This document shows positions 10,437-19,577 of a stretch of 64,000 nt of DNA, piece by piece. The notes under the pieces are model-generated. The model had not been told where the DNA came from. It did not search any database and was given only the letters and a program-made list of their open reading frames with translations. Position numbers and translations under genes: made by a program. The stretch covers positions 32,428,237 through 32,492,236 of the forward strand of contig NC_088883.1 in assembly GCF_032884065.1 (NCBI RefSeq), read 5' to 3'. Origin of the DNA: Artemia franciscana (lineage: Eukaryota; Arthropoda; Branchiopoda; Anostraca; Artemiidae). The first letter of the stretch is position 1. Each line of letters begins with the position of its first letter.

Positions 10437-11356
10437 AAAATCTCTACCGACTTTTTAACACCCCATTTAACAATATTTGCTGTAGATTGTGTCACAAATC
10501 TTACTCTCAGACTACGTTGGTGTTCACACCCAATAGTCGAGAAGAATTAATAGCATTTGCAGATGACACTACTTTAGGTGCTGCAGCTCCGGATGAATCA
10601 TCCCTTATTCTAAAGCTTCAAGCAATGACTGAGAAAATACTCTTTTGGTTTGACATAAATCAACTAACTTTAAATGTAAAACAGTCCTACCTTCTTATTT
10701 TTTCTCGTAAAGGTGTGAGCTGCCCCACAATTACTGAGCTTCATACACCAAGAGGCTCCATAAGTCGTCCCTCGGATCGATATGTGCGATTCCTAGGAGT
10801 TCTTTTGGATGAAAATTTATCATTTAAGTGGCATGTTCAAATAAGAGTGAAAATTTCCCGTGGACTTGGGATCATCCGAAAATTAAAGCGTTTATTTCCT
10901 TTCCCTATCCTCCGTCTTTTATACTTCTCTCTGATTTACCCTTATATATGTTACTGTTCGTCTGTGTGGATGTCCACATTTCCCTCGGTACTTGCTCCTA
11001 TTCACAATCTTTATGAAAAAGCGGCAAGAATTCTTCAGTCGGCTACACACACTCCTCTTGACCTCCTCAAAATTAAAGATATTTATGTTTTATCTCTATC
11101 TTCGTTGGCATATCAATACTTCCAGGGAGATCTCCCATGTTGTTTTTCGGGAGTGCTTAAACTAGTAGGGGAAGTAAATTTGTATATGGTTCGTAACGGG
11201 GAGGATCCAGCTAGTCCCTCGGTTCGTTCAGACTTCGGCCTGGCTGTGACTGTGGGGCGTGCTTGGAACTTGGTTCCCGCTGAGATTCGGCAGTCACGAA
11301 CACTTGGCTCCTTTAAGAGACATATGAAAAGTTTCTTATTAAAGGCTTCTTATTAA
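10437..11356 (+). pseudogene. LINE-B reverse transcriptase, catalytic FADD to C-terminus
   Basis: This is the open frame after the break. It reads NLYRLFNTPF, LIAFADDTTLGAA (catalytic Asp pair), TLNVKQSYLLIFSR, FLGVLLDENLSFKWH and the LINE C-terminal pattern ending AWNLVPAEIRQSRTLGSFKR, stopping at 11354-11356. From here to 11675 lies the 3' UTR, with an imperfect stem CCCAAAT/TTTGGG near 11590-11620. Confidence 0.87.
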
Positions 11357-11675
11357 ATGTTTCTTATGGTTTATTTATTTATTTTTTCTTTTTTGGGTTA
11401 TTGTTTTGTTGGTGTTGTATCCTCAATGACGCGAGAATTTTAATTTGTATTTTATTGTCGGGTGACGTGAGGGTCGCTGTTTCGTGGGGACTGCCGGTGA
11501 GTTGATTTCTTTTCCTTATATATTTATATTTAGATGTTGGTTAGTATGTTTATGATAAGTTTAAGATTCTTTATTTATTGTATGCCGTTTCCCAAATAAC
11601 GGGCCATTGAGCCCTTTGGGATATTGTTTTTGTTATTGTTATTTTATGAAAATAAATAGAACCTGAACTTGAACT

Positions 11676-11880
11676 GTTCGTTTTGAGTTTGAGTTTAATA
11701 TTAGTTTTATTTTTTGTAACTTATAAGTTCATTATTAGTTTCATTTTTATGAAGTTGTTTCTTTTAACTTTTATTTGATTGTTCATTATAATGTCAATTA
11801 GTATTTTTACTCTGCGGAAGACATATTTTCGCTCTTTAATTGTCAAAACAATTTTTTTTATTTAATTTCTGTTCGTTTTT
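11676..11880 (+). repeat. Right arm of fold-back repeat, second piece
   Basis: It starts GTTCGTTTTGAGTTTGAG and continues to TTTCTGTTCG at about 11876. It is the inverse of 3480-3680 and completes the arm interrupted by LINE-B at 8425. Confidence 0.75.
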
Positions 11881-11978
11881 ATTCCATTTTGAAAAAAAGA
11901 AAAAAAACAAGAAAACTAGAACTATATGAAATAAATTGAAACTAAAAGTACTTTAAGTAGAGCATATATTAAAATTAG

Positions 11979-12180
11979 CAATGGATTTTTAATTAGTTAA
12001 TCAAACGTAGTTTTTACAATCACAATGAACGTATTTATCTTTGGATTTTTCAAATACGGCCATTATTTAAATTAGGCTATATTTAAATTGGCCATGAATT
12101 TTTAATTAGTGAAAGTAGTTTTTACAATCATAATGAACATATTTGTTTATGAGTTTTTCTATTACGGCCATATCTAAATT
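11979..12180. repeat. Local tandem duplication, about 110 bp period
   Basis: Unit 1 (about 11979-12070) and unit 2 (about 12091-12180) share ATTTTTAATTAGT, AGTAGTTTTTACAATCA, AATGAAC and TACGGCCAT in order. Unit 2 lacks a short segment. No function is evident. Confidence 0.8.
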
Positions 12181-12825
12181 TTTTCGGGGGTAGAGGGCAT
12201 GATTGGTTTGTGAGGGGGTGGGGGTATCCCTCCCTCTAAATGATAAATGATGAATTTTGTGATACGGTATTCGAAGTTTTGTATACAGTAATTTTCAACG
12301 AACAAAAAATACTTCTAATTTTGATAATTAATTTTGTTAGGATTAATTTATGCAATGGTTATGAAATGCCACAGTCATTTCGTTTCTACCAAATTTCTAC
12401 TTCTCTTGCTGAATAACGGAGAAGACCAACGTCCAGCCAGCGACTCGTGATGTTTTTAACTCGTGAATAACCCCAAATCTGTTGTAAATTAAAGATGGGA
12501 TTTGAGAAAGACTGAAAAAAAAATTCCGGTCAGCAGTTATCGCGTCGGCCTTTCCTTATAGGTATGATGCCAGGAACTAATAATTGTAGTAGCATACAAA
12601 TATTCCTTTTTTAATCATATCCCTTATCATTTTCTGAAAGTTCCAAATTTATACACCCACATTCATGAGTTACGGCCTTTTGACAATCCGTAAACACATA
12701 ACATGTTTCGATTCGGTTCAGCACTCTCCTCAATATTTTCTGAAAGACTCACCTCTTTTCCTTCCCTTCGTGTCTTTGAAAAATGAAGTTCAAACATGAA
12801 TACATTTCTCGGTAACATGTACTAT

Positions 12826-12970
12826 ATGTAAGCAATTAGCAAATAGCCCAACTTACAGGCCTTAGTCTGAGGACTTGGGAGGTTGACATCCCCAAAGACA
12901 TAATTACTGGACCTTTCAATAATTCTGAACGAAATAATTTTCTTAAAATTTTGATTGGATCTTTCTCGAA
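12826..12970 (-). repeat. Fragment of the common dispersed repeat
   Basis: On the minus strand this matches the part of the dispersed repeat seen near 18500-18560: an ATAGCC/ATTTTG-like region, an ATTCAGnATAGT-like stretch, then a CTTTGGGGA string. It is short and diverged. Confidence 0.5.
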
Positions 12971-13492
12971 AAAAAAGTGTCATTTTACGAAAAAAAAAAA
13001 CAAGACCAAGCAAAAGAAAACAGAAGACATACATAGAAAAACAATCCATCATTAGACAGTCATTAACAATAAACATAAGTTTTGCTATGGGGATGGATAT
13101 AATTGACTCAGTATGGGATACAGTTCGTGGTTGCGAGTTCTTCTTTTTTTATACAGTGCTTCTTTATTTTCTATAATGGTTTCTGTGTAAACAAGGTTAT
13201 AAAACGTATGTTAGATTTTGGGGCATTCTTCTTTCTCCCTGCTTCTGTCAAGCTTCAGTTTGAAGAGATAACGGAGTACAATTGTGAAATAAAAGTCCCC
13301 CCCCCCAAAAAAAAAAAAACACATGAAAAAAAGAACAGTGTACAAAACAAAATTGAAAAACCCTGAAAAGTCACATTTAGTTGGCCTAGTAGAGTAATTT
13401 GTACTATAGCACAATTCCCAGAACACAAGGTATAACAAAACAAGATGTCTGTTTTTTTTAATTTTCTTCTGATATCAGAATGGAATATCATA

Positions 13493-13512
13493 GGCAGCGC
13501 AATAGCGCTGCC
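13493..13512. repeat. Perfect 8-bp stem, 4-base loop
   Basis: GGCAGCGC, loop AATA, GCGCTGCC. It is GC-rich in an AT-rich intron. It could be the end of a mobile element; no other support. Confidence 0.75.
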
Positions 13513-13922
13513 GAAGTAAATAACGATGTTGGTATAGTGTGTTATTTATTTATTATTACTGAATGTACTGAATCTTATTAATTTATATTACTGAAAAGCA
13601 GTCACAATTAGTAATATAAAATTGATATTTCTTGCTATTAATGCTGTTTCATGTATAGAACATAACACGTAATTCTACTTCATATTATCTGTACTTCTTA
13701 TTTGATTATGACTCGATCACAAAATTAATGTATTGCAACCTTGTCTACAGCTTTGATTTTCAACATAAATATTGACTTTAGAAAAGAATGGACAAGAAAA
13801 CTTGCTTGTATTTCTCACATTTTGTCTGATGCGCATTCTTTCTTCTCGTCTTTTCCTCCTAAAAGGATTTCAAAAAGTCTGTAGTCCCAGATTTTCTTTA
13901 AAGAAACCAACTTTTTGTAGCG

Positions 13923-13970
13923 ATTTATATATCTTAATTTGACGCGGACGTCAATTTAAGATATATAAAT
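13923..13970. repeat. 22-bp near-perfect hairpin with 4-base loop in the DDX1 intron
   Basis: The left arm 13923-13944 (ATTTATATATCTTAATTTGA, then CG) pairs with 13949-13970 around the loop CGGA. Only one position is mismatched (T against T). It lies about 50 bases before the acceptor of the exon at 14022, so it would be in the intron RNA close to the branch-point zone. Confidence 0.85.
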
Positions 13971-14021
13971 TTCAGTCTTATCATTTAAGCTGGTAAATTC
14001 AAACATGTTATTTTTTTTCAG

Positions 14022-14239
14022 TGATTAATATGACCCTTCCTGATGAAAAGTCTAATTATGTTCATAGAATTGGCCGTGTTGGACGTGCAGAAAGAATGGG
14101 TCTAGCCATATCTATTGTATCTGCTGTACCTGAAAAAGTGTGGTATCATGGAGAGTGGTGCTCATCAAGAGGAAAGAACTGCAGCAATACGAGACTCACT
14201 GATCAACGGGGCTGTTGCATTTGGTATAATGAGCTTAAT
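14022..14239 (+). CDS. DDX1: DDX1 exon: helicase motif VI
   Basis: The exon follows TTTTTTTTCAG. Its first two bases TG complete a codon with the A left by the exon ending at 3033. It encodes [20 protein letters not shown] with motif VI ([15 protein letters not shown]), then [16 protein letters not shown] and [10 protein letters not shown]. Motif VI supplies the arginine finger for ATP hydrolysis. The GEW residues after WYH are, as I recall, present in insect DDX1 and absent in the human protein, which has only one residue there; this is the best taxonomic clue in the window. It ends on a codon boundary before a consensus GTAAGT donor. Length is 218 nt. Confidence 0.94.
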
Positions 14240-14439
14240 GTAAGTTCATAGTTTGTAGATGGTTGTGATAAGAAAAATAATACAGTTACCTAAAAGCAAG
14301 GAAAAAAATACCCAACTTGTACTGTCATAGTAAGATCAAGAGACTTTCCTCATTAAACCCAATTGTCAGTTATTAGAATTAAACAAATCAAAAATTTGGA
14401 CAACATTCACTTAATAAAAATAAAATCAAAGAAATCAAG

Positions 14440-14560
14440 ACCCAGAGTTGGGTTTTATAAAGACAGCAAAAATATAAGACGAATAATGCGAATGTTTTGG
14501 TGGATAACCACCTCCCTTCATCAGTGCTATAAGAGACAATAGAAGACAACGCAAAGATAT
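14440..14560 (-). repeat. Possible Penelope-like element end (degenerate hammerhead-like motif)
   Basis: On the minus strand there is CACTGATGAAGGGAGG, a strong stem GGTGG/CCACC with loop TTAT, then AAAACATTCGC. Penelope-like elements often carry CTGATGA, a stem, then GAAAC (a minimal hammerhead ribozyme core). Here the final core base is A instead of G, so self-cleavage is unlikely. No RT or GIY-YIG coding region lies next to it. This is inference from a short motif. Confidence 0.35.
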
Positions 14561-14939
14561 GAGTGAAACAACTCCAATAAAACCCAAAATGATAAAACCA
14601 AATAACGCCAAAAGCCAGGAGAAAAATAAAATAAAATAAAAACCAAAATTGGAAGAATTAAAAATCTAAAAACCAAACAACGTGGAGAATCAACAAAATA
14701 ACAAACAAATAGAATAAAATTAGCAGAAATAAAGATTTAAAAGGTCAAAAATGTAATTCCAAGACCGAGCTACTTGACAATATCTACGATTAGCAAAATC
14801 CGACATTACACATCCAATACTAGCTAGTCACTAAATAAGCGAAAATTCTTACATTCGTCAAGTAGGCGAATACAATTAGTTACCTGGGGAAAAAACTACT
14901 TCACATGTTGTGTAATTTTAATCAGTGTTTCTTTTGTGC

Positions 14940-15240
14940 TGGCTCTTCTTGACATTCTAGCTTCTTATTCCTCTTGAAATTAGTTTTCAAACCCATTTAA
15001 TGCGCAATGAACTCTCGAAACCTCCAATGAATTATTCATTTCGCTAATATTTTTATCTTGGAGGCTCAAACCGTCTGGATAGTCTAAGTCTAGGCAAGCT
15101 CTACCTTTCCATTTGATGCTGGCTATGTGGTATCTATCGTCGTGATATTTAGGCTCTCCTTTTAATGCAACTGCCCTTTCGTATATTGTTTCTCTTTCCC
15201 TTCTTTTTTGAAATTTCAAAACTTCAATCAATTCTTGTTT
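14940..15240 (-). pseudogene. RTE-type LINE fragment, RT catalytic region
   Basis: On the minus strand the frame reads CLDLDYPDGLSLQDKNISEM followed by LEVSRVHCALNGF. This lines up with the YADD block of RTE-group reverse transcriptases (LDYADDLSILDE-type), with the catalytic ADD changed to PDG, so the copy is dead. It stays open further upstream (to 15231) without known motifs. Confidence 0.7.
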
Positions 15241-15779
15241 GCTGTTTTAAATATCGTTACTTTTTACTTGGTTTTTCAGTTTCTTTTAGTAACATTGAAT
15301 TACTTTCGAGATTTATAATAAAAGTTTTGTTGGAATTAGCTATGATTGGAATAAATAACTTCGCCGTCAATCTGAAAATATTATTTCTGTCTATAAACTT
15401 CTTGTTTTGTTTTTTTTTGTCTTTTTTCAAGAATTTAAATAGCCCTTGGGGAATTTTTTATTTTTTTTTTTACTTCACATATTTTATGCAGTTATGTTTC
15501 TAAGCCTGTAGCAATCGTTTCTTTGTTCTATTTGTTGAAGTATATTGGCGATTTTCATTTATGTATTTTCATTTACGTTAATTTCTATACTTTTGTATTT
15601 GAGGGAAATAAATAAATAAAATGAAAATGGGTTCCCTAGCCATGGGATGAAAACAGGGTAGACTTATTACCAGGTTAACTCACACTACAAATTGAATTTT
15701 TACAGAAAAAGAGCTTTATCTCAGTATTTTGCTTTGTAAGAACGGAAATAACTTTGTTGTTTAGTCGCTTAGAATAGGA

Positions 15780-16170
15780 AAACATGAGGGTGAAGAGGTA
15801 ATCCTAGATAACGAGAAAATCAGTCAAGTGGATAGCTTCACTTATCTGGCTAGCATTACAAGCAAAGATGGTGGATGCAATAAAGATGTAAAAAGTATAA
15901 TAACAGAGCGCGGGGTGCTTTTTGACAGTTGAGAAGCGTTTTGAAGAATAGGAAGATAATTCTGAAAACCAAAATTAGAGTATAGAAAGCGAAGGTTCTA
16001 ACTATGGTCAAGTATTAGTCCGGAACTTGGCTTTGGAAGGCTGAAGAAGCTTTGTTATAAGTTTTTCAAAGTAATTGTCTAGGAATTGGTTTAATTGATC
16101 TGAATTGGTTTAACTAATCTGATTGAAAAACTATTCTTGAATGAACAGTTGAACTCTTGAATCAGTATGC
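15780..16170 (+). pseudogene. RTE-type LINE fragment, RT thumb and C-terminal part
   Basis: In shifting frames the + strand gives ISQVDSFTYLASITSKDGGC, DVKSIITERGVL, then a decayed stretch equivalent to KTKIRI..WSEAW and LGTRLTD-like text. The same family is recognisable at 34241-36060 and 47400-47960. Many stops and shifts. Confidence 0.65.
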
Positions 16171-16439
16171 TGATTTTTGAACCAAGTAAACCCTCTAGGT
16201 ATTTTTTTCTGGGACTGACCGAAATGTCACATTAACTGTGGAATTGGACAGTCAATGGGGTGAAAGAAGATACAATGTTGAAATGGTAGGTTGGTAGATG
16301 CAAAAAGAAGATTTGATATCCTAGTAAGCACTGGGATATCAGTCCTATTTTGATATCGGGGAGGATTGCTCCCTTCTCAGGAGTCTCAGTTTTGAAGCTG
16401 ATCGGTGTCTTGGCGTTCACTTCTTTGTCATCCTTTATC

Positions 16440-16560
16440 CGGAAGCGTGGCTTATCCATCTTGACCTTTCTGTCATAGTAACTCTAGAAGGCGGGATAGA
16501 ACCAAATTTTTCACACCTACTGCTGATGTATGATCGGTCAAATGAATAATACTAGGAAAA
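16440..16560 (-). pseudogene. RTE-type LINE fragment, opposite strand
   Basis: On the minus strand a YxxCEKFGSIP-like stretch and TxxRSRWIS correspond to the SRLYEKYGSIPLS...ERMKWL segment of the RTE copy at 34488-34721. It converges on the + strand fragment at 15780-16170, so the two come from separate insertions or an inversion. Confidence 0.5.
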
Positions 16561-18013
16561 AACAAACTCAATTAGTTCTAATTAAGTTTGAAATGAGCTA
16601 AGTATAAGCTGCAGACTGGCTTGGTGGGCATGTCAAGATTTAGACTATTTTTTAGAACCCTGTCACCAAATTTCCACAGATTGGGCTTAGTGTTTTTGCA
16701 CCAAGTCAGGACCTAGCCTGAATCCGCTATTCCGAGATTGGAGATTCCGAGATTAAATATAAACATTATCGAGTTTTCTATCAACAGATTTATCTAGAGT
16801 TATGGAAACTTGCCAATTGTGTAGGTAAATTGTTTTCACCTTTGTATTTGCTTCTTTAAATAAAGGGCTAGTAAATAACGGAAAAGGTGAACTGAAATAA
16901 GGAAAAGAAAAGAGATGAGATTTTTGCTATCTGCCAAGGCAGTTAAGTAGTTTCAACTATAAGCGATAAAGGACATGATTGCATTGCAGACATGTACATG
17001 AGGAAGGGGATAGGAGCGATTTTGGAAGGATCTTCCACAGTATTGGATATTTTATTTAAAAGATAGGTTGCAGAGTGGCAGACAAGAGAGTAAGTTTTTA
17101 AAGCAACTTGCTTTTTATAGCTGGTTAACATTAGAAAAAAAAATCTAATCGTTGAGGTTATTTCGGGACATAGCCAAGGCATGGGCTTTGAAGAGGCTGA
17201 GATAGATGAGGAGTGTCCGCCAGTAGTCGGCCCGAGGTGGCTTGGCGCGACTCAGGTGATGAGTTGATAGTAGCAAAGGTATTCAACGAAATTATTATCC
17301 AAAGCTTGGCTCCAAAGTCAGTTTCAGATCCGTAATCGAGTTTGCACAAAGCAGGGGCCTCGGATTTACATTCTCCCTCGCCCTTAGATGCGCAAACGAA
17401 ACAAACATATGGGTACTATTTGATTGTATCAAGGGGAAAGGTTATTCTATCAAAGTCGTCTCACGATTCCTTTAAGGCCGGACGCTCCTCCAAAAATTAT
17501 ACTGCCTGTTAGTTCTTTTTCAATCGCGGCATATTACACAAATACTCAAGGTTATCAGATTTCACTGCCGTCATTAAACTCAAGGGGTTTCTCACTGAAA
17601 ATTACGACTAATGTATATTCATTCTTCGTAATTCGACAAGTAAATAGGAATATTTATTTGGAAAAGAACTATTATTCGAGGAGAAAATTAGAAAAATTAT
17701 TATTCGAGATTTTTTTTTTTGGAGGAGGGGGGTTCAGCTCTTACGAAAGAAATACCAGGAAAACACAGGAAAATTAAACATTTCGCTGACAAAATTAAGC
17801 ATTATACAAATTTAAGGTGGGTGAATCCCTCGCCTGCGTGTGTGCCTGTGGTCTGGTCATCATTATTTGCCAGGAGACGCGGTATAAAATTGTGGAAATT
17901 ACAAATAAAAAGTACATATTTTCGGGTTTTTACTTCATGCAGACATATTTAGAAAAATATAATTTAAATAATTGCTCGCAGCGAAGTGACAAATTTATTT
18001 CATTTTATCAAAA

Positions 18014-19443
18014 AGTTCGTGGTAACGAACTGTACTAAGGAGCGACCCGGCTCAATAGTAACCAAAACTCTAAAAAACGGATTTTTGATACCAATAGCTA
18101 CATGAACAAAATCGCATTTTAATGCTGATTTTAAATATATGAGATACCTATCTAAAATTACGAGTCTAAGAAAAATTGCCTTATTTTAGAAAATAGAGGG
18201 AAACACCCGATAAAAGTAATAAAACCAAAATTACACCCATCCGAATCAGCCTATCAGGGAACCCTACCGTGGAAGTGTAGCTTCTATCAGCAAAAATATG
18301 GATTTTTTTTTCCAGGGGTGATTATATCGAACCAGTTGTCATAGAATGTTGCGAGCGGGCTCATTCCAACGGAAATGAAGTTATATACAAGTGAATTATA
18401 TATAAAAAATGAAGTATATAGTACCCTTTTTAAGTGATCTAAAAAATTGGAGGGCATCTAGGCCTCCTCCCACGCTAATTATTTTCCCACAGTCACCCGA
18501 TTAAAATTGTGAGATAGCCATTTTATTCAGCATAGTCGAAAAACCTTATAACAGTGTCTTTGGGGACGACTTATTCCACCAGAATCCCCGTGGAAGGGGC
18601 TACAAGTTACAAACTTTGATCAGTGTTTATATAGTAATGGTTATTGGGAAATGTACAGACGTTTTCAGGAGGATTTTTGGTTGGGGGGGGGTTGAGAACA
18701 GGGGTTTATGTTGGGGGAACTTTCCATGGAGGAATTTGTCATGGGGAAGAAAATTTCCATGAAGGGAGCGCAGGATTTTCTAGCCCTATTTCAAAATAGA
18801 ACAATACAAAAATAAATATGAAACAGTTTTTTCAACTGAAAGTAAGGAGCAGCATTAAAATTTAACACTAACAGAATAAAGAAGTTCGTTACGTAAGCTA
18901 ACTCGTAAGTTACGTAGATCTTTTACTAGCAAAAACGTTCGTAAAATATTAAAAGTTCTAGTTCTAGTTGCCTTTTTAAGTAACCAAAACATTGGAGGGC
19001 AACTAAGCCTCCTCCCCTGCTCCTTTTTTCTCAAATTGATTCTATCAAAATTATGAGAAAGCCATATAAATATGAAATTTCGTTTTAATTATTCATCTGT
19101 GGAGAGCCAAAATCAAAACATACATTAGTTCAAAAACCTTCAGATATTAAATAAAAAAAAAGACATGTTTTTAACTGAAAGCAAGGAGCAACATTAAGAC
19201 TTAAAACGAATATAAATTTATTCGTATGTGAAAGGGGCTGCTCCCTCCTCAACGCCCCGCTCTTTACGCTAAAGTTTTACTCTTTCTCTCAATTCTACTT
19301 TTTAAAACAGTAAAAAACTTTAGCGTAAAAAGCGGGGCGTTGAGGAGGGAGCAGCCCCTTTCATATACGAAGTGATTTCTGATCGTTTAAGTTTTAATGT
19401 CGCTCCTTACTTTCAGTTAAAAAAAAACTTGTTTTTTTTTTCT
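18014..19443 (+). repeat. Dispersed hairpin-rich repeat, copy 1
   Basis: The repeat begins with the short palindrome AGTTCG-TGGTAA-CGAACT. It runs through a GGAGGGCATCTAGGCCTCC block near 18448, a GGGAACTTTCCATGGAGG block near 18715, an AACTGAAAGTAAGGAGC block near 18834, and a second GGAGGGCAACTAAGCCTCC block near 18993. It ends in a large hairpin (19150-19443). The same blocks, inverted, fill 22560-25130. Parts recur at 12.8, 46.7, 48.0, 50.7 and 63.5 kb. No coding capacity. I infer a non-autonomous DNA element family; its mobilising enzyme is unknown. Confidence 0.8.
19150..19443. repeat. Large hairpin inside the dispersed repeat, about 130-bp arms
   Basis: The left arm (about 19150-19285) carries AACTGAAAGCAAGGAGCAAC, then CTCCCTCCTCAACGCCCCGC and TCTTTACGCTAAAGTTTTAC. 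The right arm (about 19305-19443) is its reverse complement, with the centre near 19295. The inner 50 bp of the stem are almost perfect. Equivalent hairpins lie at 22590-22830 and, with another loop, at 23110-23340 and 24470-24700. Confidence 0.85.
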
Positions 19444-19577
19444 TTAGCTTATCCATACGGGTTCATTAAAAAATATTCTAAAGTTCGATTGTTGCTTGAG
19501 TATTTGTATATCTGAATTTGTATTCGGATAAGACTGTAATGACACTTGATAACTACCCATACCTAGCACAGCTGGAT

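Larger units (their letters stand above)
8426..11675 (+). mobile_element. LINE-B: CR1/jockey-group retrotransposon inserted in the fold-back arm
   Basis: Both ends can be placed because the inverted arm at 3480-3825 shows the uninterrupted host sequence (TAATTTCT followed by GTTCG). LINE-B starts TGGGGCTCCGGAGC at 8426 and ends with AATAAA and a TGAACT-type tail (ACCTGAACTTGAACT) at 11675. It is about 3.25 kb. Target duplication is at most 2 bp. The 5' end starts only about 40 bases before the endonuclease, so it is 5' truncated. The coding region has one-base shifts near 8635, 9900 and 10392. It is clearly related to LINE-A but divergent, and its 3' UTR differs. Confidence 0.88.
3034..14021 (+). 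other. DDX1: DDX1 intron of about 11 kb, filled with retrotransposons
   Basis: The intron runs from donor GTAAGA at 3034 to acceptor TTTTTTTTCAG at 14011-14021. It holds a fold-back repeat interrupted by LINE-B, LINE-A, a local duplication near 12 kb, a fragment of the common dispersed repeat near 12.85 kb, and two short hairpins at 13493 and 13923. Outside those entries (3081-3480, 3830-4680, 12181-12825, 12975-13490, 13515-13920) I see only AT-rich non-coding sequence with A and G runs. Confidence 0.8.

Noticed and set aside
14440-14560. Active hammerhead ribozyme
   Set aside because: The core lacks the required G after stem II; only a relic motif is supported.
18014-18031. Helitron end
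   Set aside because: The hairpin is right in size, but no CTRR terminus, TC start or Rep/helicase gene was seen.
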